A stretch of 64,000 bases of DNA from SLHU01 sp009929975. Its GTDB lineage: Bacteria > Bacillota > Clostridia > Saccharofermentanales > UBA5734. The notes under the pieces are model-generated. The model did not search any database. It was not told where the DNA came from and saw only the letters and a list, made by a program, of their open reading frames with translations. The stretch is from positions 372,001 to 436,000 of the forward strand of contig JAXGZQ010000001.1 in the NCBI GenBank assembly GCA_040776905.1. The letters are read 5' to 3'. The translations under genes and the position numbers were made by a program. Within the stretch, counting starts at the first letter, position 1. Each line of letters starts with the position of its first letter. This document shows positions 16,887 to 25,780 of the stretch, piece after piece.

Positions 16887-19361
16887 CTAATCGTCACTCC
16901 ATTCCGCGATGTCAAAAACACTGCGCAGACGGATCGATGATGGCTGACCGCGCAAAATTCTGACGGTACAGCTCTCGCCGCCGTTCAGATGAAAATAATT
17001 ATCTGAGAGAAGCAGGTCGGAATCCAAATCCTCAATTTCGATACAACGGGCATAATGCTTTGCCTTGACTGTGAGCAGGTCCCCGTCAAGCTGCCAGGAC
17101 AATTGCGGATCGCGGAACGGGAAATGCTTCGGCGCGCAGAACAGCACCGAGCCTCTGCTGACCACATCACCGTCACTGATGAATTCATAGCTCAGATAAT
17201 GACGGGTTGCTTCAGCCTCCGTAAAGTGGAGCTGCGGAAGCCAGACCGATGACAGGGCCGGGACTTCTATCTTTGCCTCATCATGCCGGATAACACGATC
17301 GTCCGCGTCAACCAGCGCCCAGCGGACGACACCGCTGGCCGCACGGCGCTGCTCATTGGCAACGGCGATTGAAGCACTCAGCTGGATCTCATGTGGCTCC
17401 TCATTGACAAAACGCCGCTGGGTCATCTCCCCGTTTTCCTCACAGGATATCATGATCGGGGCGAAGAAGCGGCGTGCGTAGTAATGCAGGGCTTTCCAGC
17501 GGCCAAGTGAATCGATGCTCGACCAGGAAGCCACCGGCCAGCAGTCATTGAGCTGCCAGTAGATCGCACCCATACAGCGGCCGCGATGCCGCCGCCAGTG
17601 TTCAACACCATATTGAATCGCTTCGGCCTGAAGCAGCTGCGAGGCATATAGGAGATGGTCAAAATCCTTGGGATAAAGATATGTCGCGGACATGTAATTG
17701 AGAATTTTTCCGTTGGCCGCCTTGTTGCGCTGGTGCATTTCCATAACGCGGCTGAAAATATTGCGGTCTGACGGTTCTGTAAAGGTCTTGACAGTTTTCA
17801 GCGAAGGAAACGCCTGAAAGCCGAACTCCGAGGCATAACGGAAATGATAATTGCGATAATCTGAAAAAGGTTTATCACCGTGCCAGACATCCCAGTAATG
17901 GACATCTCCGCGATTCGGATCATTCGGTTCATCAAACCCGCCGCCCGAGGACGGTGAAGCCGGCCAGTAAAATGTCTGCGGGTCATAGGCTTCCAGAATT
18001 TCCGGGATCAGATACTCAAACATCCGGATATAATCCGCTTTCTGGCTTGGAGTGGGATCAAACCGCTCATTGGCCTGGAACATTTCCATTTCATTGTTGC
18101 CGCACCAGAGCGCCAGTGAAGCATGATGGCGCAGGCGGATCACATTATCGATGCATTCCTGGCGGATATTTTCCTTGAACTCAGGTGTCAGTTCATAGTT
18201 GGCACAGGCGAACATGAAATCCTGCCAGACGAGCAGCCCCAGTTCATCGCAGATATCAAAAAACCAGTCCTCTGGATAATATCCGCCACCCCAGACCCGG
18301 ATCGTGTTGAAGTTCGCCAGTACGGCATCCTCGAGCAGCCGGCGCGTTCTCGCCGGATTCAGCCGTCCGGTCAGGTTATCCTCCGGAATATAGTCCGCCC
18401 CCATCGCGAATAGTTTGACCCCGTTGATTTCATGGGCAAAGGATTCACCCCATTCATCCGGCTGGCGGCTGACCGTAACCGTGCGCAGACCGATGCGGCG
18501 CTGCCAGATATCAACACAGTCATCGCCCGCGTATAATTTGACGGTTATGGTATAGAGCGGCTGTTCACCGTATCCGCGCGGCCACCACAGCCTTGGCTGC
18601 AGAATGACCAGCGAGCTGTCATTTTCCTGCGTGAGCAGCTCATGCCCTTCAGGATCTGACAAGGTCGTCACGGTGCGTAAGGAAACCACTCCGTCTTGTT
18701 CAGACCAGTCCTCCGTTTCAATGTCCAGATCAACCATCACCTGCTCAGGGCTGTGGTCCTGCCAGATATAAACCTGACTGATTCGCGCCTTCTTGATGCC
18801 AACCAGTTCAATGGGACGCCAGATACCGGCATCCGGAAGCCGCGGACCCCAGTCCCAGCCGAACATGCAATGGGCCTTGCGCAGATAGGGAAAGCCGCGC
18901 ATGGCATCATCAGCGCCATTGATCGGAGCCTCGTCCCATGCCTCGCGGATAAAACGGGTCGGCGAATCAAATTCAATCCGGATCTCATTCTCGCCGTCAC
19001 GTAGATAATCGTCAACGGCATATTCATAGGTCCTGTGCATATTGTCCGTGCGGTCGATCAGGCGGTCATTGAGATAAACCGACGCGAGCGTGTCCAGACC
19101 GAAACAGCGCAGCAGAACCGCGTCGCAGCGGCCAAGATCCGGATCAGCTGCAAAGGTCCGCGTGTAGATGAAGCGATGTTCCATCAGCTTGAGCGCGTCC
19201 AGTTCCTGATCACGATAAAACGGATCCCCAATCAGACCGGCTGCCAGGCAGTCGGTGTAAACGGAACCAGGCACCTGGGCACTGACATCGGAAAATACGG
19301 GTTCACGCTGTTGTGTCAGGACATTCAATGTCCAGTGGCCATTCAAACTCTGTTGTATCAT
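16887..19361 (-). CDS. beta-mannosidase, GH2
   Basis: Retaining exo-glycosidase removing terminal beta-D-mannose from manno-oligosaccharides. The 824 residues follow the GH2 plan: N-terminal jelly-roll (LNGHWTLNVL, SLHD-type sugar-binding fold), an Ig-like domain, a TIM barrel with acid/base Glu in ALWCGNNEMEMF (about residue 420) and nucleophile Glu in FRYASEFGFQAFPS (about 525), then C-terminal beta domains. No signal peptide, so cytoplasmic. ATG at 19361 has GGAGG spaced 8 bases; an upstream in-frame ATG lies before that site. It diverges from another glycosidase-like gene at 19519, a pairing that suggests hemicellulose or N-glycan use. Confidence 0.93.
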   Translation of the reverse strand: MIQQSLNGHWTLNVLTQQREPVFSDVSAQVPGSVYTDCLAAGLIGDPFYRDQELDALKLMEHRFIYTRTFAADPDLGRCDAVLLRCFGLDTLASVYLNDRLIDRTDNMHRTYEYAVDDYLRDGENEIRIEFDSPTRFIREAWDEAPINGADDAMRGFPYLRKAHCMFGWDWGPRLPDAGIWRPIELVGIKKARISQVYIWQDHSPEQVMVDLDIETEDWSEQDGVVSLRTVTTLSDPEGHELLTQENDSSLVILQPRLWWPRGYGEQPLYTITVKLYAGDDCVDIWQRRIGLRTVTVSRQPDEWGESFAHEINGVKLFAMGADYIPEDNLTGRLNPARTRRLLEDAVLANFNTIRVWGGGYYPEDWFFDICDELGLLVWQDFMFACANYELTPEFKENIRQECIDNVIRLRHHASLALWCGNNEMEMFQANERFDPTPSQKADYIRMFEYLIPEILEAYDPQTFYWPASPSSGGGFDEPNDPNRGDVHYWDVWHGDKPFSDYRNYHFRYASEFGFQAFPSLKTVKTFTEPSDRNIFSRVMEMHQRNKAANGKILNYMSATYLYPKDFDHLLYASQLLQAEAIQYGVEHWRRHRGRCMGAIYWQLNDCWPVASWSSIDSLGRWKALHYYARRFFAPIMISCEENGEMTQRRFVNEEPHEIQLSASIAVANEQRRAASGVVRWALVDADDRVIRHDEAKIEVPALSSVWLPQLHFTEAEATRHYLSYEFISDGDVVSRGSVLFCAPKHFPFRDPQLSWQLDGDLLTVKAKHYARCIEIEDLDSDLLLSDNYFHLNGGESCTVRILRGQPSSIRLRSVFDIAEWSDD

Positions 19362-19518
19362 GTCCGGATCCTCCATTTATCTTTGAGATAATTCCAGTCT
19401 GTCATACTGTCTTCATGATAGCGGTTTTGCGGACCGGCGACAATGTCCGCTGCAGTATCACGGGTTTATGTCATAATAGAAAACAGTACTCTATTTTTGA
19501 GCAAAAGGAGGATTCAAT

Positions 19519-20781
19519 ATGTCAACCCATCTGCAAATCAGCGGCCGGAGCCTGTTGATCAACGGACAACCGGTCTACGCCGAGCTGCCGGGCAGCCGGC
19601 CGGAAATCCATGGTCTGCTCTTTAATCAGCGGATGATCCAGGGAATATTCGATGATCAGTGTGACCGCAGCCGTTTCAGCCAATCCGCTGACGGGCTGTT
19701 TGATCCTGAAACACATACAGATCACCTGATTGAGGCTCTTCCGCAATGGTATGCCTATGGTCTGCGGGCGATCACCGTCGGCTTTCAGGGTGGTTGGCCG
19801 GTCGGATCCGTTGATGTCCGGGACATTGACAATAATCCGTTCGGATCGGACGGAACCCGTCTTGATCCAGCCTATGCGGCACGAATGGATCGGATCATCC
19901 GCGCCGCTGACCGTCTGGGCATGGTGGTCATCGTCAGTCTGCTCTATTGGGCGCAGGCCGCGCGGCTCAGGGACAGCCAGGCCATCCGGTCAGCCGTGGA
20001 AACAGGCAGCCGGTTCGTGCGTGACGGCGGTTATCGCAATGTTATTCTGGAAATTGCCAATGAATATAATATTGATTCATTCCGCTGCCAGCCTCTGGTG
20101 TTTGAGCCGGAAGGCATGGTTGAACTGATCCACCTGGCCCAGACGGCCTCCGGCGGCTGCCCGGTCGGTGCGAGCGGCGGTGGTGGAATGGCTGACCAAA
20201 AAGTCACGGAAGCCAGCGATATCGTTTTGATTCACGGCAACGGCCTGACCGCGGGCCAGTACTATCATTTTATCCGGAAGGTCAGGCAATGGGTGCCGGA
20301 TCGTCCGATTGTCTGTAATGAAGACTCGCCCTGCTGTACGCGGGTGGATGTCGCGGCACTGACCGGTACCTCATGGGGTTACTACAATAACTACACCAAA
20401 CAGATTCCTCCGGCCGATTTTTCCGTGACGGCCGGTGAGGATCTCTTCTTTGCCCGTCGAATGGCAGCCGCGATCGGAATCCCGGTGGAGCCGTTGCCGG
20501 AATCTGAGCAATATGTTCTGCAGGGACTCGAACCGCATGCCGTGTTCAACGGCCACCGCGCGATCCGTCTGGCGGCTGAACGACCTGAGACCATCCGTCG
20601 GGTTCGCTTTGAGCTGGACGGTCAACTGATCGATGTCAGCCACGATGAGCCGTTTTTCTGCCTGACTGAAACAACCTGGCTGGCTACCCCCTGGAAGACA
20701 GACGGAAAGCCGCATCACTGGCGGGCGATTGTCGAGCTGGCAGACGGCCGTTCACTGATACGGGAATCTGACTGCCTCTGA
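19519..20781 (+). CDS. glycoside hydrolase-like TIM-barrel protein, unassigned
   Basis: A 420-residue protein with features of a clan GH-A glycosidase: DRIIRAADRLGMVVIVSLL (barrel helix and strand), a YRNVILEIANEYNID segment that puts Glu after Asn-like context at strand 4 as a candidate acid/base, and RPIVCNEDSPCC at strand 7 with a candidate nucleophile Glu. An N-terminal strand pair (ISGRSLLINGQPVYAELPG) resembles the start of GH5-type enzymes, and the C-terminus (RVRFELDGQLIDVSHDEPFFCL) looks like a beta-sandwich. No signal peptide. ATG has AAAAGGAGG 9 bases upstream. I cannot name the family; the divergent beta-mannosidase hints at related substrates. Confidence 0.65.
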   Translation: MSTHLQISGRSLLINGQPVYAELPGSRPEIHGLLFNQRMIQGIFDDQCDRSRFSQSADGLFDPETHTDHLIEALPQWYAYGLRAITVGFQGGWPVGSVDVRDIDNNPFGSDGTRLDPAYAARMDRIIRAADRLGMVVIVSLLYWAQAARLRDSQAIRSAVETGSRFVRDGGYRNVILEIANEYNIDSFRCQPLVFEPEGMVELIHLAQTASGGCPVGASGGGGMADQKVTEASDIVLIHGNGLTAGQYYHFIRKVRQWVPDRPIVCNEDSPCCTRVDVAALTGTSWGYYNNYTKQIPPADFSVTAGEDLFFARRMAAAIGIPVEPLPESEQYVLQGLEPHAVFNGHRAIRLAAERPETIRRVRFELDGQLIDVSHDEPFFCLTETTWLATPWKTDGKPHHWRAIVELADGRSLIRESDCL

Positions 20782-20791
20782 TTCAGGAGCG

Positions 20792-23329
20792 TCAGTTGTC
20801 AGCGTATGAGTTGTCATGCCACTGTGAATGCGGTCTGAAGCGGCGAAGCCGCAACGCGTTCAGAACAACTGAGACCGAACTGAACGCCATGGCACCGGCA
20901 GCCAGCATCGGATTGAGAACCGGTCCGCCGAACAGGTAGAGAACGCCGGCTGCGACGGGTATGCCCATTGAATTGTACGCGAATGCCCAGAACAGATTCT
21001 GCCGGATCGTCCGCATGGTCCGGCGGCTCAGCTGAATCGCGACTGCGACATCATGCAGATCATCGTGCATCAGCACGACATCAGCAGATTCCATCGCGAC
21101 ATCGGTGCCGGACCCGATCGCGATCCCGATATCCGCTCCGGCCAGTGCCGGCGCGTCATTGATCCCGTCACCGACCATGGCGACACGGCGGCCTTCCGCC
21201 TGCAGACGGTTGATCTCAGCCACTTTGTCTTGTGGCAGAACGTCTGAGAGAACCCGGTCGATCCCGGCCTGGGACGCGATCGACCGGGCGGTACGCTGAT
21301 TGTCCCCGGTCATCATCACCGTCGTCAGACCCATCGCGTGGAGCCGGGCAATCGCGGCCGGGCTGCTGCTGCGCAGCGGATCAGCGACAGCGGCAATACC
21401 GGCGGCCTGGCCGTCAACCGCGATGAACATCGGGGTCTGCCCGTCATCGGCCAGTTGACGGGCTTCTGCCAGCAGATCACGGCTGATATCAATTCCCTGC
21501 TGAGCCATCAGCCGCTCGTTGCCGAGCAGCAGGTGGCGGCCGTTGATATCGGCATCAATTCCGTGACCGGGCCGCGCTTCAAACCGCTCAGGCTGTGCCA
21601 GTTCAAGCGCGCGCGCCGTAGCAGCCCTGACAATCGCTTCACCGAGCGGATGCTCTGATCCCTTTTCAGCCGAGGCCGCCAGCCGCAGCAATTCGTCGTC
21701 TGTCCATGGTGCTGCCGCGATCAGCCGGGTCAGTTCCGGCTGTCCCTCCGTCAGCGTTCCTGTTTTGTCCAGTACGACCGTATCAATACGATGTGTGTTT
21801 TCCAGCGCTTCTCCACCCTTGAAGAGAATTCCAAACTGTGCGCCGCGTCCCGTTCCAACCATGATCGCGGTCGGTGTCGCCAGTCCCAAAGCACAGGGAC
21901 AGGCGATTAAAAGAACCGATACGAATATTTTCAGCGCAAAGACCAGATCACCCGCATGTTGTCCTCCGGCAAAATACCAGAGCAGCGTCGCGGACAGGGC
22001 AATCACGAAAACGATCGGGACAAAATAGCCGGAAATGACATCACCAAGCGCGGCGATCGGCGCTTTCGAACCCTGGGCGTCTTCAACCAGATGAATAATC
22101 CGTGCCAGAGCGGTATCCTCGCCGACCCGACTAGCCCGGAAGCGGATCATGCCATTCTTATTAATGGTTGCCGCATAGACTTGATCACCCGGATTTTTGT
22201 CGACCGGCAGGCTCTCACCGGTCAACATCGCTTCATCGATCGAGGTCATCCCTTCTTCCACCACTCCGTCAACCGGGATCTTCTCACCGGGACGGACAAG
22301 AATAAGATCCCCGGGTTCGACCTCATCGATCGGCAGCTCGATCGCGGTTCCATCATGAAGCACGGTCGCGACTTTCGGAGCCAGGCGCATCAGGCGGCGA
22401 ATCGCGTCCGAAGTTTTGCCTTTCGAAACCGCTTCCAGGTATTTCCCCAGTAAAATCAGTGTGATAATCACCGCGGCGGTTTCATAATACAGGCTCATGA
22501 CATAATCGGCGCGGCCAAGGATAATCTGGACAGTGGCGTAAAGGCTGTACAGCATCGCGGCCGATGTACCGATCGCGATCAGTGAATCCATATTGGGGCT
22601 CAGGGATATCATCGCGCGAAAGCCAACGGTATAAAAGCGGCGGCCGGCCCACAGCGCAGGCAGAACCAGGATCATCTGGATGAGCGCGTAAGTCAGCGGA
22701 TGCTGCATCGGATGGAGAAATGAAGGCAGCAGCCGGTCATGCCAGGCGGTCATGCCGACCATTGCCAGATAAAAAAGCGGAACGGTTCCGGCCAAGGCCA
22801 GAATAAACCGGTTGAGCCAGCTTCGGACCGATTTTTGAGCCGGTGTTTCCTCAACCGTGTCTTGATCTTCCCGCTCAGATTCCAGCGGTGTATACCCCGC
22901 CCGGATCACGGCCTGTTTGATTTCAGACAGGCGGATCTTGTCCGGATGATAGCGCACGGTCATCTTTTCAGTCGCCAGATTGACTGCGACCTTGGCAACT
23001 CCGTCCATACTGCCGACTTTTTTCTCAATGCGGGCGGAGCAGGCCGCACAGGTCATCCCGCGGATCGGCATGGTCACTGACTTATCTTCTTCCGGCAGGA
23101 CCAGTTCATATCCGGCGGCATCCACCAACCGGCTGAGCTGGTCAAGGGTGATCGCCCGCGGATCGTAGTCGACGGTCAGCTTCTCTGTTGCCAGATTGAC
23201 ACTGGCCCGGCTGACTCCTTCAGCCTGGCCCACCGCCTTTTCAACACGGCGGACACAGGCCGCGCAGGTCATCCCGCGGATTTCCACCTGAGCATGTGAG
23301 CGTTTGATTGATGACTGGCTTTGTGTCAT
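20792..23329 (-). CDS. copA: copper-translocating P1B-type ATPase
   Basis: ATP-driven export of Cu(I) across the cytoplasmic membrane. The 845 residues contain two N-terminal heavy-metal-binding domains, each with a GMTCAAC motif (about residues 19-25 and 90-96), eight predicted helices, the intramembrane IACPCALGLATPTAIM motif, TGES, the phosphorylated DKTGTLTEGQPE, the HP pair in GSEHPLGEAIV and VGDGINDAPAL. The CPC motif with double MTCAAC is typical of CopA. It starts 14 bp after csoR, with AAAGG before the ATG, so csoR-copA is one copper-responsive operon controlled from the CsoR box at 23688. Confidence 0.96.
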   Translation of the reverse strand: MTQSQSSIKRSHAQVEIRGMTCAACVRRVEKAVGQAEGVSRASVNLATEKLTVDYDPRAITLDQLSRLVDAAGYELVLPEEDKSVTMPIRGMTCAACSARIEKKVGSMDGVAKVAVNLATEKMTVRYHPDKIRLSEIKQAVIRAGYTPLESEREDQDTVEETPAQKSVRSWLNRFILALAGTVPLFYLAMVGMTAWHDRLLPSFLHPMQHPLTYALIQMILVLPALWAGRRFYTVGFRAMISLSPNMDSLIAIGTSAAMLYSLYATVQIILGRADYVMSLYYETAAVIITLILLGKYLEAVSKGKTSDAIRRLMRLAPKVATVLHDGTAIELPIDEVEPGDLILVRPGEKIPVDGVVEEGMTSIDEAMLTGESLPVDKNPGDQVYAATINKNGMIRFRASRVGEDTALARIIHLVEDAQGSKAPIAALGDVISGYFVPIVFVIALSATLLWYFAGGQHAGDLVFALKIFVSVLLIACPCALGLATPTAIMVGTGRGAQFGILFKGGEALENTHRIDTVVLDKTGTLTEGQPELTRLIAAAPWTDDELLRLAASAEKGSEHPLGEAIVRAATARALELAQPERFEARPGHGIDADINGRHLLLGNERLMAQQGIDISRDLLAEARQLADDGQTPMFIAVDGQAAGIAAVADPLRSSSPAAIARLHAMGLTTVMMTGDNQRTARSIASQAGIDRVLSDVLPQDKVAEINRLQAEGRRVAMVGDGINDAPALAGADIGIAIGSGTDVAMESADVVLMHDDLHDVAVAIQLSRRTMRTIRQNLFWAFAYNSMGIPVAAGVLYLFGGPVLNPMLAAGAMAFSSVSVVLNALRLRRFRPHSQWHDNSYADN

Positions 23330-23343
23330 GATTTCTGCCTTTC

Positions 23344-23682
23344 TTAATGGATCATTTTTCCGATGGTAATCAGCAACTCTTCCACGACTTCGTCTTCGCC
23401 CGCTCGGATGCGGTCAACCAGACAGCCATGGATGTGGTCTTCGAGAACGAGCCGGCTGACGGACGCGAGAGCGGATCGTGCCGCCGTGATCTGATGCAGA
23501 ACATCATCGCAGTAGACATCTTCTTCAATCATGCGGCGAATCCCCCGCACTTGTCCTTCAATCCGGTTCAGCCGGCTGACCAGCCGCGACGCGAAAACAT
23601 CATCACGAATCGTCAGCCGCGGATGACAATGATCGGCCGGTTCTTGTATCTCCACTCGATTCATTTCAAGTTCTTTATCCAT
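23344..23682 (-). CDS. csoR: CsoR-type copper-sensing repressor
   Basis: DUF156/CsoR-family helical repressor that loses DNA affinity on binding Cu(I). Residues RLNRIEGQVRGIRRMIEEDVYCDDVL, LASVSRLVLEDHIHGCLVD carry the expected Cys-x-x-x His and Cys ligand pattern (Cys in VYCDD, His and Cys in DHIHGC). I place the start at ATG 23682 (112 aa): the G-run of the operator is 9 bases upstream and can serve as ribosome site; ATG 23688 is too close to it. The gene is autoregulated by inference because the operator overlaps its translation start region. First gene of the operon with copA. Confidence 0.9.
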   Translation of the reverse strand: MDKELEMNRVEIQEPADHCHPRLTIRDDVFASRLVSRLNRIEGQVRGIRRMIEEDVYCDDVLHQITAARSALASVSRLVLEDHIHGCLVDRIRAGEDEVVEELLITIGKMIH

Positions 23683-23687
23683 TCTCA

Positions 23688-23707
23688 TATACCCCCCTAG
23701 GGTATAT
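23688..23707. promoter_or_regulatory. CsoR operator
   Basis: Inverted repeat ATACCC-N5-GGGTAT (23689-23705), extended to TATA...TATA, matching the known CsoR box form (ATACCC...GGGGTAT). It sits 6 bp before the chosen csoR start, so bound repressor would block both transcription and access to the G-rich ribosome site. Confidence 0.85.
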
Positions 23708-23717
23708 AGTCTGCCAT

Positions 23718-23745
23718 AAAAAGGACCGTCTGTCAACAGACGGCC
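23718..23745 (-). terminator. intrinsic terminator after TrmH-like gene
   Basis: On the minus strand the stem CCGTCTGT / ACAGACGG with a 2-base loop, flanked by GG/CC pairs, is followed by TTTTT. It ends the YhcH-TrmH transcript 27 bp after the stop and insulates it from the csoR promoter. Confidence 0.8.
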
Positions 23746-23771
23746 CTCAAGAAGCGGATAAACCGGTTAGA

Positions 23772-24665
23772 TCAGTCAGGCTTCACTTTGCGGCCACACC
23801 GCTGCATCGTGGCTTCATAGATGAAGATCGACGCGGCGACCCCCACATTCAGGGAATCGCTGATGCCGTTCATCGGGATCGCCAACGGAACATGGCCGCC
23901 TTCATACCAGCAGGGATTGATCCCGAAACGTTCACTGCCCATAATCAGAGCGGATCGGCCGGCATAGCGGACTGACTGGTAGGTTTCGGCAGCATCGGCA
24001 TCGGCCAGATACAGGGTAAAGCCATGCGCTCTCAACCAGTCACGACAGAGCACCGGATCGGTAAACTGAAAGATCGGGACTGAAAGCAGGGTTCCCATAC
24101 TGCTCTTGACCGTCCCGGGATGCGTCAGGCGGGCCCTGGCCTCTGCCAGGAAAACCGCGTCCACTCCGGCACCATCACAGGTTCGCAGGATGGTACCCAC
24201 ATTGCCCGGGGTCTCCAGTCCATCCAAAACCGTGATGATGGCATCTGAACCCAGGGCCAGATGATCGAGCTGCCAGACGGGAAGCGGCAGGATCATCAGC
24301 AGTCCATCAGGATCATCACGGCTGCTGACGCGTTCAAACAACCGGCGTGAGAGGATATAACAATTCGCGCTGCGCCGGACCGCCTGCAGCAGCCAGTCAA
24401 TTGTCGGCTCATAAACCAGCAGTTCAGGACAGATATACAATGCGGAAATTTCAAGTGGCAACTGTTGGAGTCGCGGGATGATCCACAATCCATCGATCAA
24501 CAGGCGCTGGTCATCAGCCGGCTGGCGATTCTGGCTGAGACGGCGCAGATCAAGAAAAGCCGGGTGCTGAGACCCGATATGGACAGATGCCTTTTCCAGC
24601 TGTGCCATTTTCCCGGCCAGTGAACAGCCTTCCATCTGGTTGTCCGGTGCGTTGGTATCAACCAT
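23772..24665 (-). CDS. TrmH/SpoU-family RNA 2'-O-methyltransferase
   Basis: SAM-dependent ribose methylation of tRNA or rRNA by a SPOUT (alpha/beta-knot) enzyme, 297 residues. The three family motifs are present: motif 1 VLDGLETPGNVGTILRTCDG with the catalytic Arg, motif 2 ALIMGSERFGINP, motif 3 IPMNGISDSLNVGVAASIFIYE. The N-terminal 110 residues form an L30e-like RNA-recognition region. ATG at 24665 lies 3 bp after the YhcH stop with only a weak purine site, so translation probably depends on coupling. RNA target unknown. Confidence 0.88.
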   Translation of the reverse strand: MVDTNAPDNQMEGCSLAGKMAQLEKASVHIGSQHPAFLDLRRLSQNRQPADDQRLLIDGLWIIPRLQQLPLEISALYICPELLVYEPTIDWLLQAVRRSANCYILSRRLFERVSSRDDPDGLLMILPLPVWQLDHLALGSDAIITVLDGLETPGNVGTILRTCDGAGVDAVFLAEARARLTHPGTVKSSMGTLLSVPIFQFTDPVLCRDWLRAHGFTLYLADADAAETYQSVRYAGRSALIMGSERFGINPCWYEGGHVPLAIPMNGISDSLNVGVAASIFIYEATMQRCGRKVKPD

Positions 24666-24668
24666 CGG

Positions 24669-25118
24669 TCAGACGCGGACCTTCATGACAACTTTCCTGG
24701 CTGCCACAGGCTCTTCAACCGCGATATTCGGCATATGCGCGTCTTCCGGTCCGAAGATAGCGAATGTACCGGCTTCACAGAGGAAAAAATCGCCGGACCC
24801 CGCCAGCCGCATGATATCTTTTTCAGGATTATAGGGCTCAGTGACCTCAAGGTTGTTCAGGTGCGTGTAGCCCATCCGCTCAGGTCCCTGAACGACAAAT
24901 TGGATGTCATAGTAATTGCGGTGTGCTTCCCAGCGGCCTTTGGCCAGCGGTCTGGTTTCGTATTCCTGTACCAGCATGAACACATCGGTCCCGTCAATTT
25001 CGTAGCGTCCCGCTTCAACTTGGCTGAAATCCCTGGACTGCAGGTATTTCAACGCCGTTTCCATGTGTTTGCTGATTCCATAATACAGGGCGGCATTCTT
25101 GATTTTGTCAATGATCAT
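24669..25118 (-). CDS. YhcH/YjgK/YiaL-family protein
   Basis: Small cupin-like protein (149 residues) of the DUF386/EbgC family, which includes sugar anomerases acting on sialic acid and proteins linked to sugar kinases. Motifs: N-terminal MIIDKIKN, GRYEIDGTDVFMLVQEYETR, the EAHRNYYDIQFVVQGPE metal-site region with His and Glu/Asp, GDFFLCEAGTFAIFGPEDAHMPN with the second His, and a closing RKVVMKVRV strand. ATG follows TAGGAGG. Start of a two-gene unit with the RNA methyltransferase. A role in sugar anomerisation is known for relatives only. Confidence 0.85.
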   Translation of the reverse strand: MIIDKIKNAALYYGISKHMETALKYLQSRDFSQVEAGRYEIDGTDVFMLVQEYETRPLAKGRWEAHRNYYDIQFVVQGPERMGYTHLNNLEVTEPYNPEKDIMRLAGSGDFFLCEAGTFAIFGPEDAHMPNIAVEEPVAARKVVMKVRV

Positions 25119-25202
25119 GATGATGTCCTCCTATCGTTCGGCGGCTGATCAGCCAACCTTTCTTCATCAGAGTTATCATATCACAAGCCATCAAAAGAAA
25201 GC

Positions 25203-25232
25203 AGAGGCCGGATGGTCATCCGGCCTCTTTTC
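25203..25232. terminator. intrinsic terminator
   Basis: Perfect 12-bp stem AGAGGCCGGATG / CATCCGGCCTCT, 2-base loop, followed by TTTT on the plus strand and CTTTCTTTT on the minus strand. It terminates the lipoprotein transcript coming from the right. Confidence 0.85.
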
Positions 25233-25237
25233 ATTCT

Positions 25238-25750
25238 TTATTGTCCGAGTGCGAGAAAGGCATCATGCAAAGGCTCTTTCTCCTGGTCGCTCATGATCAG
25301 GATGATCACATCACCCACATGGTCGACAACAACATTGGCCGGATCAACCCCCACACAGATCCAGCGCATCGGATCGGCATGCTCTTTTATCGCCTGCACG
25401 GTGGCATCAATGTCCTGATCGTCCTTAACCCGCAGAAGTGCCAGCAGATAGGCCGATGTTGACATCAACGGTTCAGATGCGGCCGCTTCTGCGAATTCAA
25501 TCTCGGTGCCGAAGTAAAATTCACTCTGTTCGGGGCTGATCGCCACCGTCTGCATTCCTTCACTGACAAACTCGCGGAATGACGGACTGAGCTCAGCCGT
25601 TTCGTACAGTTCAGCTGTAAGATCTTCCAGACTTCCGGTCAGCTGTGCCTGACTCTCTGATGACTGGCTGGTCTCACGGCTGTCAACCGTGCAGCCCGCC
25701 GTCACGGATAGCAGAAGCGCGCATAAAACGATCAGGATGGTTTTTTTCAT
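25238..25750 (-). CDS. DUF4358-like lipoprotein
   Basis: A 170-residue secreted lipoprotein: KK-charged start, hydrophobic core and lipobox LSVTAGC with Cys about residue 20. After a Ser-rich spacer the body (GTEIEFAEAAASEPL, SAYLLALLRVKDDQDIDATVQAIKEHAD, VVVDHVGDVIILIMSD) resembles DUF4358 proteins common in Clostridia, whose function is not known. Anchored outside the membrane. The preceding gene encodes a polytopic membrane protein 30 bp upstream, so the two may be cotranscribed. Confidence 0.75.
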   Translation of the reverse strand: MKKTILIVLCALLLSVTAGCTVDSRETSQSSESQAQLTGSLEDLTAELYETAELSPSFREFVSEGMQTVAISPEQSEFYFGTEIEFAEAAASEPLMSTSAYLLALLRVKDDQDIDATVQAIKEHADPMRWICVGVDPANVVVDHVGDVIILIMSDQEKEPLHDAFLALGQ

Positions 25751-25780
25751 GGTATTCAGCTCCTATCAAATGAAATTCAA

